Positions 1-9,840 of a stretch of DNA of 43,837 nucleotides are shown here, in pieces. A model generated the notes under the pieces. That model searched no databases. It was given only the letters and a program-made list of their open reading frames with translations, and was not told where the DNA came from. Positions within the stretch are counted from its first letter, which is position 1; each line of letters starts with the position of its first letter. Made by a program: the position numbers and the translations under genes. This stretch comes from Bacteroidota bacterium. Lineage in GTDB: Bacteria; Bacteroidota; Bacteroidia; Bacteroidales; TTA-H9. The stretch lies in the NCBI GenBank assembly GCA_003250395.1, contig QKGM01000021.1, forward strand, positions 1-43,837, read 5' to 3'.

Positions 1-408
<408 letters not shown>

Positions 409-607
409 AGAGTTTCTTATTTAATATTTTCTGTCCTGACCCTTGCTTTCCATCCTATCCCTTCTTTAATTTAAACTATTATTAATAGTAAAGATTATCT
501 CAGAAATATGACGGGGTTTCGCTTCAAGCTTACATTAATTCTCAATATCTTCAATGAACTCTGTCATCCCAATCTATTCGGTCTATTTACCGCCTCGTTT
601 GGGGTTG
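409..607 (-). other. rRNA operon leader
   Basis: About 200 nt separate the inferred transcription start (near 604) from mature 16S. The stretch is AT-rich, has no convincing gene and should be processed away as the 16S leader. Short plus-strand open frames here overlap rRNA or leader and are not genes. Confidence 0.6.
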
Positions 608-637
608 CAAAGGTAGAAAAGATTTTTAGATTCCAAA
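608..637 (-). promoter_or_regulatory. Bacteroidota-type promoter of the rRNA operon
   Basis: On the minus strand TTTG (634-637) is followed after 18 nt by TACCTTTG (608-615). This matches the Bacteroidota housekeeping consensus TTTG - about 19 nt - TAnnTTTG. It points into the 16S gene with a leader of about 195 nt. The motif is seen directly; its use is inferred. Confidence 0.75.
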
Positions 638-762
638 CAGGTTCGTTAAAAAAAATCAAAAAATATCAGAAAATTAAAACACGAGGCCAAACTGATAGCT
701 GACAAGCAATATGTTAACAACAAATTGGATTTCGTATTTTTTTCCAGCCAAACAGGTTGAAA

Positions 763-2670
763 CTACAAAATTATAAGCTTTGAGCTATACCTTATTTCTC
801 TCCCTGAGAAAACCAATTGGTATATTCCTGGCTTAAGCCATTTACTATCAACTGTATAAATACCACTTTCTCCAAAATACCACTTCATTACAACTTTTCC
901 TGTCATATCTAATATTGTGAGCATTGCTTTAGATGGTAAAAAAACAGTGAATTCATCATACGCAGGATTTGGATAAACTATCGCATTTAGATCTCTACTT
1001 GGACTTTGAAGTCCAACAACTCTATTTACCCCCGACAACAACCACTGTTCAGGATCAAAAATGACTGAATCAACTTTGTCGACAAAAGGAATCATAAAAT
1101 ACTGATCTTGTCTGGAATGTAGCAACCGGAATGTTGTGTCTGTCCCTCCGGACCAAATCTGAAGTGGTAACGGCATCTGATAGAACAACACAGATGGATG
1201 ACTCGTTTCCTGATGCACCCGGATTATAATTGTATCACGCTTCTGATTCCACCCAACTGTATATACAGGAAATCCTTCTCCCTTTAACCAGTTATCAAAA
1301 AACTCACTCAAATCGAGCCCCGAAACAGCCTCCATGTGGGATTGGAAATCATTCGTCCTTGCAAACGACATCCATATAGCATCATCGGAGAGATATGATC
1401 TTACCCCTTTAAAAAACAAAGAATCGGTCATCACCCATCGGAGCATATGCAAAACATAAGCCGCTTTACCATAGGTAAGCCTTTCGTTAAACAATCGGCT
1501 GATGTCAAGAGTGTCAATGGTTTGAATTGCTCCATCAGCAACTGCAGTTACTCGACCTCTCCATAGGGTTTTCCATGGGTTCCAGTATATTCCACCTATC
1601 AGCCGTTCATAAACCAACCCTGCAGAATAAGTAGCCCAACCTTCATTTAGCCATAAATCATACCACGAACCACAGGTAACTGCGTCACCAAACCATTGAT
1701 GCGCCAATTCGTGTACTAGCACCTCATATTGAAATCCTCCAATGAATGAGATCGTCTGGTGTTCCATACCTCCACCTCGTCCGAATTCTGCATGGCCATA
1801 CTTCTCCTTTATAAAAGGATAAGTACCATACAGTTCGGTAAAGAGAGCATAAACATCTTTGAGATAACCAGTCTGAACACGCCGGTTGGCAGAATCCTGC
1901 CGATAAACAAAATTGGCGACATGCAAAGTGTCTGTTCCAATTGGCACCAACTCCTCATAATACGCATATTCGGTCACTGCAAAGGCAACCAGATAATCAG
2001 CTACAGGATACCGGTGGCACCAGTGCCACAGCTCACTACCTGAGATCGTCGCCACTGACTTTAACGTTCCCAGTGATGCAACTTTGTTTCCCGCCGGGCA
2101 CTTTACAAAAATGTCTATTGAGTCTGTTTTATCGTTCAGGGTATTCTGACATGGCCACCAGTCCGATGCCCCATAAGGTTCGGATAGAGTCCAAAGAATA
2201 GGAATTTCTTCATTCTTCTCCACCATAAAAGAACCACTCCCATTGTCAGGCGGAGTTCCATGGTAAAATATTGTTAAACTGTCAAAAAGCAAAACTAACT
2301 TACCACCGGGAGGTATTAGTAACCGATCCAAACCAGGGCGAATATACTGAGCCGGGCTTCCGTGCCATTCTACCGAATCAACTACCAATGAATCGCTTAG
2401 CATTAAATAGAGCGTATCACCATCACGCTGCCTCTTAAAGTAATGGGTAACCTCCCCTTTAATAAAACGGACAGCAGGATCTACATCAAAAAAAAGCCTT
2501 GAGTACACTATATCTGAAGTTTGGTTCATACCTATTGGGCTCTTCTGTATTCTTCTCGAATTGTTCAGATTAATTTCAAGGATGCTCCTGTACTCAGATG
2601 CGCCAATCTGTCCAAAGACCTCTTTAACCGACCATAGAAATAAAAACAAATACATCCACCTCATACACAT
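763..2670 (-). CDS. Secreted M1-family metallopeptidase with T9SS sorting domain
   Basis: A zinc aminopeptidase of family M1 that would cleave N-terminal residues from peptides outside the cell. The zinc site is clear: HELAH at residues 320-324 with the third ligand E343, exactly 18 residues later in NEGWATY. The exopeptidase motif normally GAMEN reads GGMEH at 300-304. An N-terminal signal peptide ends in EVFG before Q21. The last 75 or so residues (VYPNPAYDEF ... GIYQLVF ... KLIIL) form a type A T9SS C-terminal sorting domain, so the protein should cross the outer membrane by type IX secretion. Two ATGs two codons apart (2670, 2664) are possible starts. Divergent from the LRR gene. The GAMEN Ala-to-Gly and Asn-to-His changes leave exact specificity open. 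Confidence 0.93.
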   Translation of the reverse strand: MCMRWMYLFLFLWSVKEVFGQIGASEYRSILEINLNNSRRIQKSPIGMNQTSDIVYSRLFFDVDPAVRFIKGEVTHYFKRQRDGDTLYLMLSDSLVVDSVEWHGSPAQYIRPGLDRLLIPPGGKLVLLFDSLTIFYHGTPPDNGSGSFMVEKNEEIPILWTLSEPYGASDWWPCQNTLNDKTDSIDIFVKCPAGNKVASLGTLKSVATISGSELWHWCHRYPVADYLVAFAVTEYAYYEELVPIGTDTLHVANFVYRQDSANRRVQTGYLKDVYALFTELYGTYPFIKEKYGHAEFGRGGGMEHQTISFIGGFQYEVLVHELAHQWFGDAVTCGSWYDLWLNEGWATYSAGLVYERLIGGIYWNPWKTLWRGRVTAVADGAIQTIDTLDISRLFNERLTYGKAAYVLHMLRWVMTDSLFFKGVRSYLSDDAIWMSFARTNDFQSHMEAVSGLDLSEFFDNWLKGEGFPVYTVGWNQKRDTIIIRVHQETSHPSVLFYQMPLPLQIWSGGTDTTFRLLHSRQDQYFMIPFVDKVDSVIFDPEQWLLSGVNRVVGLQSPSRDLNAIVYPNPAYDEFTVFLPSKAMLTILDMTGKVVMKWYFGESGIYTVDSKWLKPGIYQLVFSGREIRYSSKLIIL

Positions 2671-2684
2671 CTAAATTGGAAGTG

Positions 2685-2717
2685 TAAAGATAACTATTCA
2701 AATTACCATTTAACAAA
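2685..2717 (-). promoter_or_regulatory. Promoter of the M1 peptidase gene
   Basis: Minus strand TTTG (2714-2717), 21-nt spacer, TATCTTTA (2685-2692), one mismatch from TAnnTTTG, ending about 15 nt before the ATG. Confidence 0.5.
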
Positions 2718-2847
2718 CGGCTTTATTACTCCTATCCTCAACATTACAGTAACCAATAGGACTGATAATCGTTAAAGCAGAATTACACATTATTACAATA
2801 TTCTTAAGTTGATACCACTTGTCCAGAGAACCAGCGAAATCTATTAA

Positions 2848-4011
2848 ATGAAATATCAGTACGCCTTCATACTTATTTCTATCTCCTTTTACGCTATCAA
2901 AGGCATGGGTCAGGAAACCTATCTTATGTCGGTAGAATCGCTGATGGCTGAGGAAGTATTCAAGTCATACGATGATGCATTTGCGAATCCTGTCAATGTA
3001 TATGTACTCGATCTGTCAAAACAGGATATTGACCTACTAAGTGAAAGGATCTGTCGGATAAAAAACACCCAAGTTCTCAGCCTTGCCGAGAACCCACGCC
3101 TCGACTGGGACATTGCTTTTTCGGCGAGATATTTCGGATGCCTTAAAAAGATACAAATACTTGATCTTCAAGGAAACATGCTGTCTGAGGTACCTCCTGG
3201 TATTACCTCAATGAAATACATAACTTATCTTTATCTGGGTGATAACCAGCTTAGAGAAATCCCCAAAGGCATCGGAAACCTCAGACGGCTTCAGATACTT
3301 TCTGTTCATCATAACAGGTTAAAAATACTGCCCGATACCCTCAGAAATTGTCAAGACCTGGAAACCGTTGATCTTAGCGGAAATCCAACGCTCGATTTTA
3401 ATGCTTCGCTTGCCCCGCTTACTGAGCTACGGAGGTTAAAAAAACTCTTTCTAAGCGAATGTAAACTGGAATTCCCCCCTCTGCCACTGTCCCAGTTACA
3501 AGGCATTACCTACCTGAATCTCTCTAAAAATCTACTGACAGAATACCCTTCCACTCTTTGCGACTTCCAATCGCTTACCGAATTAAACCTGAATGAAAAC
3601 AAGCTTACGGCATTACCAACCCAGATAGGGTCTCTTGAACGTCTTGAAGTATTGACAGCTTCAAAAAACCTTATTAATTGGATTCCGCAAAACATAAGCG
3701 ATCTGCGTCGTTTGGTCTATCTTGATCTTTCTTTCAATAAACTGACTGAAGTTCCTGTACAACTTTTCGAGACTTTTTACCTCCAGGAGATCAACCTTTC
3801 GGGGAATCAACTGACCTGGCTGCCTGAAACTATCGGAAAAATGCGCTATCTGACGGTATTGAATCTTGAATATAATAAGCTTACAGAACTTCCGGTACAA
3901 ATCGGACGTCTGGAAAAACTTGAATTGCTATTACTAAAGGGAAACCCGATCTCACAGGGGGCCAAAGACAACTTAAAAGAGTGGCTGCCAAAAACACAGA
4001 TTATTTATTAG
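2848..4011 (+). CDS. Exported leucine-rich-repeat protein
   Basis: A 387-residue protein with a signal peptide (hydrophobic residues 5-18, cleavage after GMG, then Q22) followed by about 13 leucine-rich repeats of 23 residues from residue 72 to the end, pattern LxxLxLxxNxLxxLP. The repeats are close to the bacterial/plant intracellular-type LRR consensus (for example LTVLNLEYNKLTELP). No enzymatic domain, sorting domain or transmembrane anchor follows the repeats, so it is probably a periplasmic or surface binding protein. The ligand cannot be read from sequence. It lies divergent to the M1 peptidase and 78 nt upstream of aspS on the same strand. No clear promoter of the TAnnTTTG type was found upstream. 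Confidence 0.88.
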   Translation: MKYQYAFILISISFYAIKGMGQETYLMSVESLMAEEVFKSYDDAFANPVNVYVLDLSKQDIDLLSERICRIKNTQVLSLAENPRLDWDIAFSARYFGCLKKIQILDLQGNMLSEVPPGITSMKYITYLYLGDNQLREIPKGIGNLRRLQILSVHHNRLKILPDTLRNCQDLETVDLSGNPTLDFNASLAPLTELRRLKKLFLSECKLEFPPLPLSQLQGITYLNLSKNLLTEYPSTLCDFQSLTELNLNENKLTALPTQIGSLERLEVLTASKNLINWIPQNISDLRRLVYLDLSFNKLTEVPVQLFETFYLQEINLSGNQLTWLPETIGKMRYLTVLNLEYNKLTELPVQIGRLEKLELLLLKGNPISQGAKDNLKEWLPKTQIIY

Positions 4012-4089
4012 TACCAGATCAGGTGCAAAAGGTGCCCCGATTATTTTGTAACTTCGCATCCCGAATTTTCATCTTAATTATTTTCGAAT

Positions 4090-5847
4090 ATGTACCGTAC
4101 TCACACTTGTGGTGAACTCACCATTAACCATGTCAATCAAATCGTTAATCTAAGTGGATGGGTTCAACGATCACGCGATTTAGGCGGGATGACTTTCCTG
4201 GATCTTCGTGACCGGTATGGAATTACTCAGGTCATCTTCAATATGGATACCCAAGCTGAATTATGCAATAAGGCCCGTAAACTTGGCCGTGAATTTGTAG
4301 TCTCCATTACCGGCCTTGTAGCAGAAAGAAGCAATAAGAATCCAAAAATTGCCACTGGTGACATAGAAGTGATTGCTCAGAAACTTGTCATCCTTAATGA
4401 ATCAGCTCTTCCTCCTTTTACAATTGAAGATCAATCGGATGGTGGTGACGAACTACGAATGAAATACCGTTACCTTGATCTACGTCGAAATCCACTAAAA
4501 AATAACCTGCAGCTTCGTCACAATCTGGCAATTCTGACCCGGAATTACCTTAATGATTTGGGATTCCTGGAAATTGAAACGCCATACCTGATCAAGTCAA
4601 CACCTGAAGGAGCCCGCGATTTTGTCGTTCCTTCGCGGATGAATCCCAATCAGTTTTATGCCCTGCCACAATCACCGCAAACATTCAAACAGATTCTAAT
4701 GGTTGCAGGATACGATCGTTACTTCCAGATCGTAAGATGTTTTCGGGACGAAGACCTTCGCGCTGACAGACAACCTGAGTTCACTCAAATTGACTGCGAA
4801 ATGTCATTTATTGAGCAGGAAGATATTCTTAACATTTTTGAAGGAATGGCCAGGCATCTGTTCCAAAAAGTTAAAGAAACCGACCCTGGCAAATTCCCGC
4901 GGATGACCTTTACTGATGCAATGAAGTTTTATGGTTGCGATAAGCCGGATATTCGATTTGAAATGAAAATTACTGATCTTAACAATCTTGTAAAAGGACA
5001 TGATTTCAGTATTTTCGACAACGCTCAACTGGTTGCCGGTATTGCTGCCCCTGGTTGCAGTGAGTATACAAGGAAAGAACTCGATGCCCTTACCGAATGG
5101 GCTAAAAGGCCTCAGATCGGAGCATCAGGACTTGTGTATATCAAATGCAATGCAGATGGTTCATTCAAGTCATCTGTCGACAAATTCTACTCCCCTGAAA
5201 TCCTGAGAAAAATCGCAGATGCCTGTAAAGCAGAACCTGGCGACCTGGTTTTGATCCTAGCCGGAGCTGAAGCCAGAACCCGTAAAGCAACAGGAGAACT
5301 CAGACTTGAAATGGCAAACCGTCTGGGATTGCGCAACCCCGAAGTATTTGCCCCACTCTGGGTCATCGACTTCCCTCTGCTTGAGTGGGATGAAGAGACA
5401 AACCGATTCTATGCTATGCATCATCCATTTACTTCACCTAAACCAGAAGATATCGAACTGCTTAAAACTGATCCCGGTAAAGTAAGAGCCAATGCTTATG
5501 ACATGGTTATTAATGGTGTGGAAGTAGGTGGTGGAAGCATCCGTATCCACAACAAACAACTGCAACGACAGATGTTTACTCTGTTAGGATTTTCGGCCGA
5601 AGAAGCCCAGAATCAGTTTGGCTTCCTAATGAATGCATTTGAGTATGGAGCTCCTCCACATGGAGGCATCGCCCTGGGTTTCGACCGTCTTTGCTCTCTC
5701 TTCGGTGGCTCTGAATCAATCCGGGATTTCATTGCATTCCCGAAAAACAATAGTGGACGTGACGTGATGGCTGACTCCCCTGCTCCAATCAAACAACAAC
5801 AGTTAGATGAGCTCTGTCTGCAATTGGTGAAGCCAAAAACTGAATAA
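4090..5847 (+). CDS. aspS: Aspartyl-tRNA synthetase
   Basis: Charges tRNA-Asp with aspartate in the cytoplasm; class II synthetase. At 585 residues it has the length of the bacterial type. The N-terminal OB-fold anticodon-binding domain (residues 1-105, with [11 protein letters not shown]) is followed by the catalytic core: motif 2 around 214-235 ([20 protein letters not shown]), the bacterial GAD insertion (about 290-420) and motif 3 at 525-534 ([10 protein letters not shown]). Start at 4090 matches the usual N terminus MYRTHxCGEL. A near-consensus -10-type element TAACTTCG lies at 4049-4056 without a good upstream partner. Transcription ends at the hairpin 20 nt downstream. Confidence 0.98.
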   Translation: MYRTHTCGELTINHVNQIVNLSGWVQRSRDLGGMTFLDLRDRYGITQVIFNMDTQAELCNKARKLGREFVVSITGLVAERSNKNPKIATGDIEVIAQKLVILNESALPPFTIEDQSDGGDELRMKYRYLDLRRNPLKNNLQLRHNLAILTRNYLNDLGFLEIETPYLIKSTPEGARDFVVPSRMNPNQFYALPQSPQTFKQILMVAGYDRYFQIVRCFRDEDLRADRQPEFTQIDCEMSFIEQEDILNIFEGMARHLFQKVKETDPGKFPRMTFTDAMKFYGCDKPDIRFEMKITDLNNLVKGHDFSIFDNAQLVAGIAAPGCSEYTRKELDALTEWAKRPQIGASGLVYIKCNADGSFKSSVDKFYSPEILRKIADACKAEPGDLVLILAGAEARTRKATGELRLEMANRLGLRNPEVFAPLWVIDFPLLEWDEETNRFYAMHHPFTSPKPEDIELLKTDPGKVRANAYDMVINGVEVGGGSIRIHNKQLQRQMFTLLGFSAEEAQNQFGFLMNAFEYGAPPHGGIALGFDRLCSLFGGSESIRDFIAFPKNNSGRDVMADSPAPIKQQQLDELCLQLVKPKTE

Positions 5848-5866
5848 CAACATCAGTGGAATATAC

Positions 5867-5899
5867 ACCCGCAGTAATTTTTACTGCGGGTTCTTTTTT
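5867..5899 (+). terminator. Intrinsic terminator after aspS
   Basis: Perfect 11-bp stem ACCCGCAGTAA / TTACTGCGGGT (5867-5877 with 5881-5891), 3-nt loop, followed by TCTTTTTTC. Confidence 0.9.
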
Positions 5900-6540
5900 C
5901 ATCCTGTTTACAATACACTGACTAGGCAGCAATCCATTAATAACTCCAGGTTATAATTATAATCTCAAAGTGTGAAATCGTATAGCTTTCCCATCACCAA
6001 GTCAGCATATAGACCAGGACCTGAACCTGAAACAATAACCTCGATTCCTAAATGATGTTTGTTCAATTTGTTACAAAATATACCCCTAACATACTATAAA
6101 TCTGTTAAAAAGATATCTAAATTCTACTCTCCTTTTACCCAGGGTATATCTTTGGTATATCTTAAATCTATCAACAAACTGACTATCATGCTATTAAAAA
6201 TGAGGTGCCATACTACACTTTAGTTTCAGCCAATAGTTAGCGGGAAATATGCAAAAAGAAGAAAGATGGCTTTAGTATCAGGTCGGTTCTACTTTTAAAA
6301 AAGCGTACTTGTAAAGTTTGCTCCCTATAATTCAGTACTTACGGAGAACAACTAAAACAAAGGGTAAGTTCTGATTATCAGTAGCTGCCCATCGGCTTTA
6401 AGCTAACCTAGACCAAATTATACCGATGATTTCATTTTGAATTGTCTTTTCATCTGTGAGTCTTCATCATTTCCTTTAAAGATCAAAAGTTCCTTTTCTG
6501 CCGTGAAAAACCATCAAGTATGAGTAAAACATTACCTGGC
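5900..6540. other. Gene-free stretch between aspS and the trpS cluster
   Basis: About 640 bases without a supported gene. One isolated TATCTTTG (6147-6154, plus) has no TTG partner and is followed only by an 11-codon open frame at 6189. The 98-residue open frame starting at 6520 runs antisense through the membrane-protein gene and the terminator and looks like a shadow. No repeat, tRNA or recognisable gene remnant was seen. Confidence 0.5.
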
Positions 6541-6580
6541 AAAAATATTCAAAGAGGCTGCCCGATCAGGAACAACCTCT
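6541..6580 (-). terminator. Terminator of the trpS-membrane protein unit
   Basis: On the minus strand AGAGGTTG (6573-6580) pairs with CAGCCTCT (6553-6560), 8 bp with one GU, then TTGAATATTTTTG. It lies 57 nt past the stop of the 122-residue protein. Confidence 0.65.
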
Positions 6581-6636
6581 CTTGCAATACTTCACTCCAT
6601 TCTTTTAATAAAGGTCAACCATCAGAAAACACACAG

Positions 6637-7005
6637 CTAACGCGAGTGATGCCCTCCTTTACCTGCAGAAGTCATAAAATAGAGGGCCACGAACACAAGA
6701 AGGAGATTCTCCGGGATGTCCATGAGGGAATGGCTGAGAAAAACGGCTTTCAGGATATTGAAGGAAGCTGCAATCATTACCAGAAAAAACCCCAGAATGT
6801 TAAAATTACGTCTTGATATGGCAATTAAAACAACAGCCAGGGAAAGAAATACAATCAGAGCGACGACATGAAGAAATCCTTCCCAGAACTTAACCTCGAA
6901 TCCTGGTTCGTTAACCAACTCATACAATACTTTCCCAATAACGAAGATGACCCCGAATTTTAGTAACGGATAAAGAATGGTCAGAAATTTATCTCTCTCG
7001 GTCAT
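6637..7005 (-). CDS. Small integral membrane protein of unknown function
   Basis: A 122-residue protein with about four hydrophobic segments (roughly residues 9-27, 46-64, 70-88 and 98-112) separated by short charged loops; starts MTERDKF and ends in the polar tail GKGGHHSR. I do not recognise a family. The ATG lies 33 nt after the trpS stop on the same strand, and no terminator separates them, so it is probably co-transcribed with trpS. A terminator follows. Composition is normal for the region. Its role cannot be inferred from this neighbourhood. Confidence 0.72.
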   Translation of the reverse strand: MTERDKFLTILYPLLKFGVIFVIGKVLYELVNEPGFEVKFWEGFLHVVALIVFLSLAVVLIAISRRNFNILGFFLVMIAASFNILKAVFLSHSLMDIPENLLLVFVALYFMTSAGKGGHHSR

Positions 7006-7038
7006 AGCGATTGGTAATAACAGCTCAACTAAATCCAG

Positions 7039-8034
7039 CTAAAAAGCTTTGAATCCAATAATTTCTCTCACCTCTTTTATAGTTTTTGAGGCACTGGTAC
7101 GCGCTTTTTCAGCACCAGACTCCACTACTTTCCTTAAATAATCATTATTGGAATCGATAGCTTCTATTTTCTCACGTATTGGTGAAGTAAAAGCAATAAT
7201 ATCCTGGGTAAGTTGCTTCTTCATATCACCATACCTGATCTGGCAGGTATTATATTTCTCCTCAAAGAAGGTGAGCGTCTCGGGAGCAGAAACAACACTC
7301 ATTAGGGTAAAAAGATTTTGAATAGCATCGGGCTTAGGCTGATTGGGTTCCGTGGGACCGGAATCAGAAACAGCTTTCATCACTTTTTTCTTGATAGCTT
7401 CAGGAGAATCAGACAGGAAAATGGCATTACCTTCACCTTCAGATTTTCCCATCTTACCGCTACCATCCAGTCCTGGAATCTTGATCAAATCAGCACCGAA
7501 ATTATAAGCTTTGGGTTCAATAAAATAATCAACGCCATACATCCTATTGAAGCGATTGGCAAATGTACGGGTCATCTCGAGGTGCTGTTCCTGATCTTTT
7601 CCAACCGGAACCTTATGAGCATGATGGATGATAATATCGGCTGCCATCAGTGTTGGATAAGTCAGCAATCCTGCATTCACATTATCTGGTTGCTTTCTGA
7701 TTTTTTCCTTGAAGGAAGTTACACGCTGAAGCTCGCCGACATAAGCATTCATATTCAGAAGAAGGTAAAGCTCGGTCACTTCAGGCACATCGCTCTGAAT
7801 ATAGATAGTACTGACTTCCGGATCAAGGCCTGCAGCCAGATAGTTAACAAGCACCCTTCTCACATTGCCATGAAGGTCGGCAGGTGTGGGATGGGTAGTG
7901 AGAGAATGATAATCGGCAATAAAAAAGTAACAATGATTTTCATGCTGCATTCGCAGAAAATTGCGAACAGCACCAAAATAATTTCCCAGGTGAAGTTCAC
8001 CGGTTGGTCTGATTCCACTAACAACTATATCCAT
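7039..8034 (-). CDS. trpS: Tryptophanyl-tRNA synthetase
   Basis: Charges tRNA-Trp; class I synthetase, dimeric in bacteria, 331 residues, the normal length. The HIGH motif is HLGN at residues 15-18, after the typical N terminus VVSGIRPTGELHLGNYFGA. The KMSKS loop reads KMGKS at 194-198 within GSGKMGKSEGEGN, the common bacterial form. Conserved PVGKDQEQHLEMTR (143-156) lies in the Trp/ATP site region. Located 100 nt downstream of the RNase G gene with a strong terminator between, so it should have its own promoter; only a poor TATTTTAG element (8039-8046) is visible. The small membrane-protein gene follows. Confidence 0.98.
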   Translation of the reverse strand: MDIVVSGIRPTGELHLGNYFGAVRNFLRMQHENHCYFFIADYHSLTTHPTPADLHGNVRRVLVNYLAAGLDPEVSTIYIQSDVPEVTELYLLLNMNAYVGELQRVTSFKEKIRKQPDNVNAGLLTYPTLMAADIIIHHAHKVPVGKDQEQHLEMTRTFANRFNRMYGVDYFIEPKAYNFGADLIKIPGLDGSGKMGKSEGEGNAIFLSDSPEAIKKKVMKAVSDSGPTEPNQPKPDAIQNLFTLMSVVSAPETLTFFEEKYNTCQIRYGDMKKQLTQDIIAFTSPIREKIEAIDSNNDYLRKVVESGAEKARTSASKTIKEVREIIGFKAF

Positions 8035-8061
8035 GTGGCTAAAATAGAAAAAAAGAAATTA

Positions 8062-8099
8062 ATTAAAAAGACCCGGCGCACAAATTTTGAGCGCCGGGT
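8062..8099 (-). terminator. Terminator after RNase G gene
   Basis: Minus-strand ACCCGGCGC (8091-8099) and GCGCCGGGT (8071-8079) form a perfect 9-bp GC-rich stem followed by CTTTTTAATT. It ends the HU - basic protein - RNase G unit. Confidence 0.88.
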
Positions 8100-8139
8100 T
8101 GATCGAAAAATCTGGTAGAACAATAATTTCATGAATGGC

Positions 8140-9690
8140 TTAAAGCCGAATTTCATCGTCTTTCAAATTATAGAAATGATACTCAAGAAAGTGGAATGCT
8201 GAATTACTGGAAATTGCAATCCATTTTTTAAACCTGAAATACCATTTCATTCTAATCGACGGAATACCTTTGGTAAGGTATGCATACAGGTAAGGGTGAA
8301 CGGCTATGCGTATCTTCTTCTCATTTTGCTCCTGAATAAGATAGCGTAGGTGGTTTTCAATTTCATCAACCAGCATAACGCTGGCTCTGATTTCTCCTGT
8401 ACCACCACAGGAGGGACATTTTTCAAGAACCTGTACCGCGGTTTCAGGTCTTACACGCTGTCGGGTAATCTGAACCAAACCGAACTTACTGGGAGGAAGG
8501 ATGGTATGCTTTGCATTGTCTTTAGTCATCTCCTCTTTCAGATGTTCGTACAGTTTTCGCCTGTTACCTGGCTGAATCATGTCAATGAAGTCAACCACGA
8601 TGATGCCTCCCATATCTCGCAGCCTGAGCTGCCTTGCGACTTCAACGGAAGCTTCAAGATTAACCTCGAGGGCATTGGTTTCCTGATCGTTATCTTTTCT
8701 GACTCTATGTCCGCTATTCACATCTATAACATGAAGTGCTTCGGTATGTTCAACGATCAGATATGCACCGCTTTTAATGGTAACTACTCTCCCGAAAGAA
8801 TTCTTAATTTGCTTGTCAACACCAAGGTATTCAAAAATGGGAACTTTACCTTTATACAGCTTAACAATATTAACTTTATCAGGGGCAATAGTTCCGATGA
8901 ATGTCCTGATCTCATCATACAACGTCTGATCGTTGAGATGAATGTTATTGAAAGATTCATTCAGGAGATCTCGTAAAATGGCTGAAGTTCTGTCAATCTC
9001 ACTGCTGATTTTTGCAGGAGCTTGTGCTTGCGTAAGCATTTTAACCATTCCCTCCCATTTCACCATAAGCCCTCTCAGGTCAGCATCAAGTTCGGCGACG
9101 AGTTTGCCTTCAGCTACAGTTCTGATAATAATACCGAAACCCTTGGGGCGAATACTACCGATGAGTCTACGCAATCTGTTGCGTTCTTCAGGGTCTTTAA
9201 TTTTCTGGGATACAGAAATCCGCGAGGAAAATGGAACCAGAACAATAAACCTTCCGGCAAATGATATTTCAGATGTTACCCGGGGTCCTTTTGTCGAGAT
9301 AGGTTCTTTGGCAATTTGCACTAGAACCAATTGATTAGCGGTTAGAACCTGTGATATCTTTCCAGCTTTATCGATATCCGGTTCCATTTCAAAATTGCCT
9401 AGCCCGGAATTTTCAACTTTCCCGGCAATGGCATTTTTAATAAACTTGTTCAGGGAAGAAACCTGAGGTCCCAGATCAAGGTAATGAAGAAAGGCATCTT
9501 TTTCATAACCAACATTTACGAAGGTTGCATTTAGCCCCGACATCACTTTCTTGACTTTCCCCAGATAGATGTCACCTACAGCAAAATTATTGTTCGTTTT
9601 TTCTTTGTGGAGTTCAACCAGATTTTTCTCCTCCAGGAGTGCAATTTCAACTTCGGAGGGTTTCGAATCAATAATGAGGTCCCTGTTCAC
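8140..9690 (-). CDS. rng: Ribonuclease G/E family endoribonuclease
   Basis: Single-strand-specific endoribonuclease that matures rRNA and starts mRNA decay. From a GTG start at 9690 the protein is 516 residues, close to other Bacteroidota members. It starts VNRDLIIDSKPSEVEIALLE, with an S1 RNA-binding domain from VGDIYLGKVKKVM to residue 125 or so. The catalytic DNase-I-like subdomain holds the two magnesium-binding aspartates in HVIDVNSG and IIVVDFID. The zinc-link dimer motif CPSCGGTGE follows. The frame stays open for 41 codons upstream to an ATG at 9813, but that extension runs through the long hairpin at 9759-9820, is hydrophobic and has no family counterpart, so I reject it. No long E. 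coli RNase E-like scaffold tail is present. Confidence 0.95.
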   Translation of the reverse strand: MNRDLIIDSKPSEVEIALLEEKNLVELHKEKTNNNFAVGDIYLGKVKKVMSGLNATFVNVGYEKDAFLHYLDLGPQVSSLNKFIKNAIAGKVENSGLGNFEMEPDIDKAGKISQVLTANQLVLVQIAKEPISTKGPRVTSEISFAGRFIVLVPFSSRISVSQKIKDPEERNRLRRLIGSIRPKGFGIIIRTVAEGKLVAELDADLRGLMVKWEGMVKMLTQAQAPAKISSEIDRTSAILRDLLNESFNNIHLNDQTLYDEIRTFIGTIAPDKVNIVKLYKGKVPIFEYLGVDKQIKNSFGRVVTIKSGAYLIVEHTEALHVIDVNSGHRVRKDNDQETNALEVNLEASVEVARQLRLRDMGGIIVVDFIDMIQPGNRRKLYEHLKEEMTKDNAKHTILPPSKFGLVQITRQRVRPETAVQVLEKCPSCGGTGEIRASVMLVDEIENHLRYLIQEQNEKKIRIAVHPYLYAYLTKGIPSIRMKWYFRFKKWIAISSNSAFHFLEYHFYNLKDDEIRL

Positions 9691-9758
9691 TATGTTTGGG
9701 TTTAGAAATTTGCGGGTTTGAGGTCTGGAGAAAAAATGGATTTCTCCAACCATCAGCA

Positions 9759-9820
9759 GTGCGGATAAAATTATAATACAACGTCCCGTGAAAGGACGTT
9801 GTATTATAATCATTCCGCAC
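9759..9820 (-). promoter_or_regulatory. Long hairpin upstream of the RNase G start
   Basis: Perfect 17-bp arms ATTATAATACAACGTCC (9770-9786) and its complement (9794-9810) around a 7-nt loop. After a small internal mismatch, outer arms GTGCGGA (9759-9765) and TCCGCAC (9814-9820) pair as well. It lies between the tiny basic-protein gene and the GTG of rng, about 70 nt upstream of the start. No long U-tract follows on either strand, so it looks like a 5' leader structure or processing site more than a terminator. Confidence 0.75.
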
Positions 9821-9840
9821 GGAACCAGACGGTAAAAGAA

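Noticed and set aside
6189-6224. 11-codon frame after a TATCTTTG box, possible leader peptide
   Set aside because: No run of regulatory codons, no terminator/antiterminator structure seen and no gene downstream on that strand.
6520-6816. 98-codon plus-strand open frame
   Set aside because: It lies antisense to the small membrane-protein gene and its terminator, and its translation has no domain or export pattern.
7318-8118. 266-codon plus-strand frame inside trpS
   Set aside because: Antisense shadow of trpS; also runs into the rng terminator.
8350-8976. 208-codon plus-strand frame inside rng
   Set aside because: Exact antisense of a clearly coding nuclease gene; a shadow of its codon bias.
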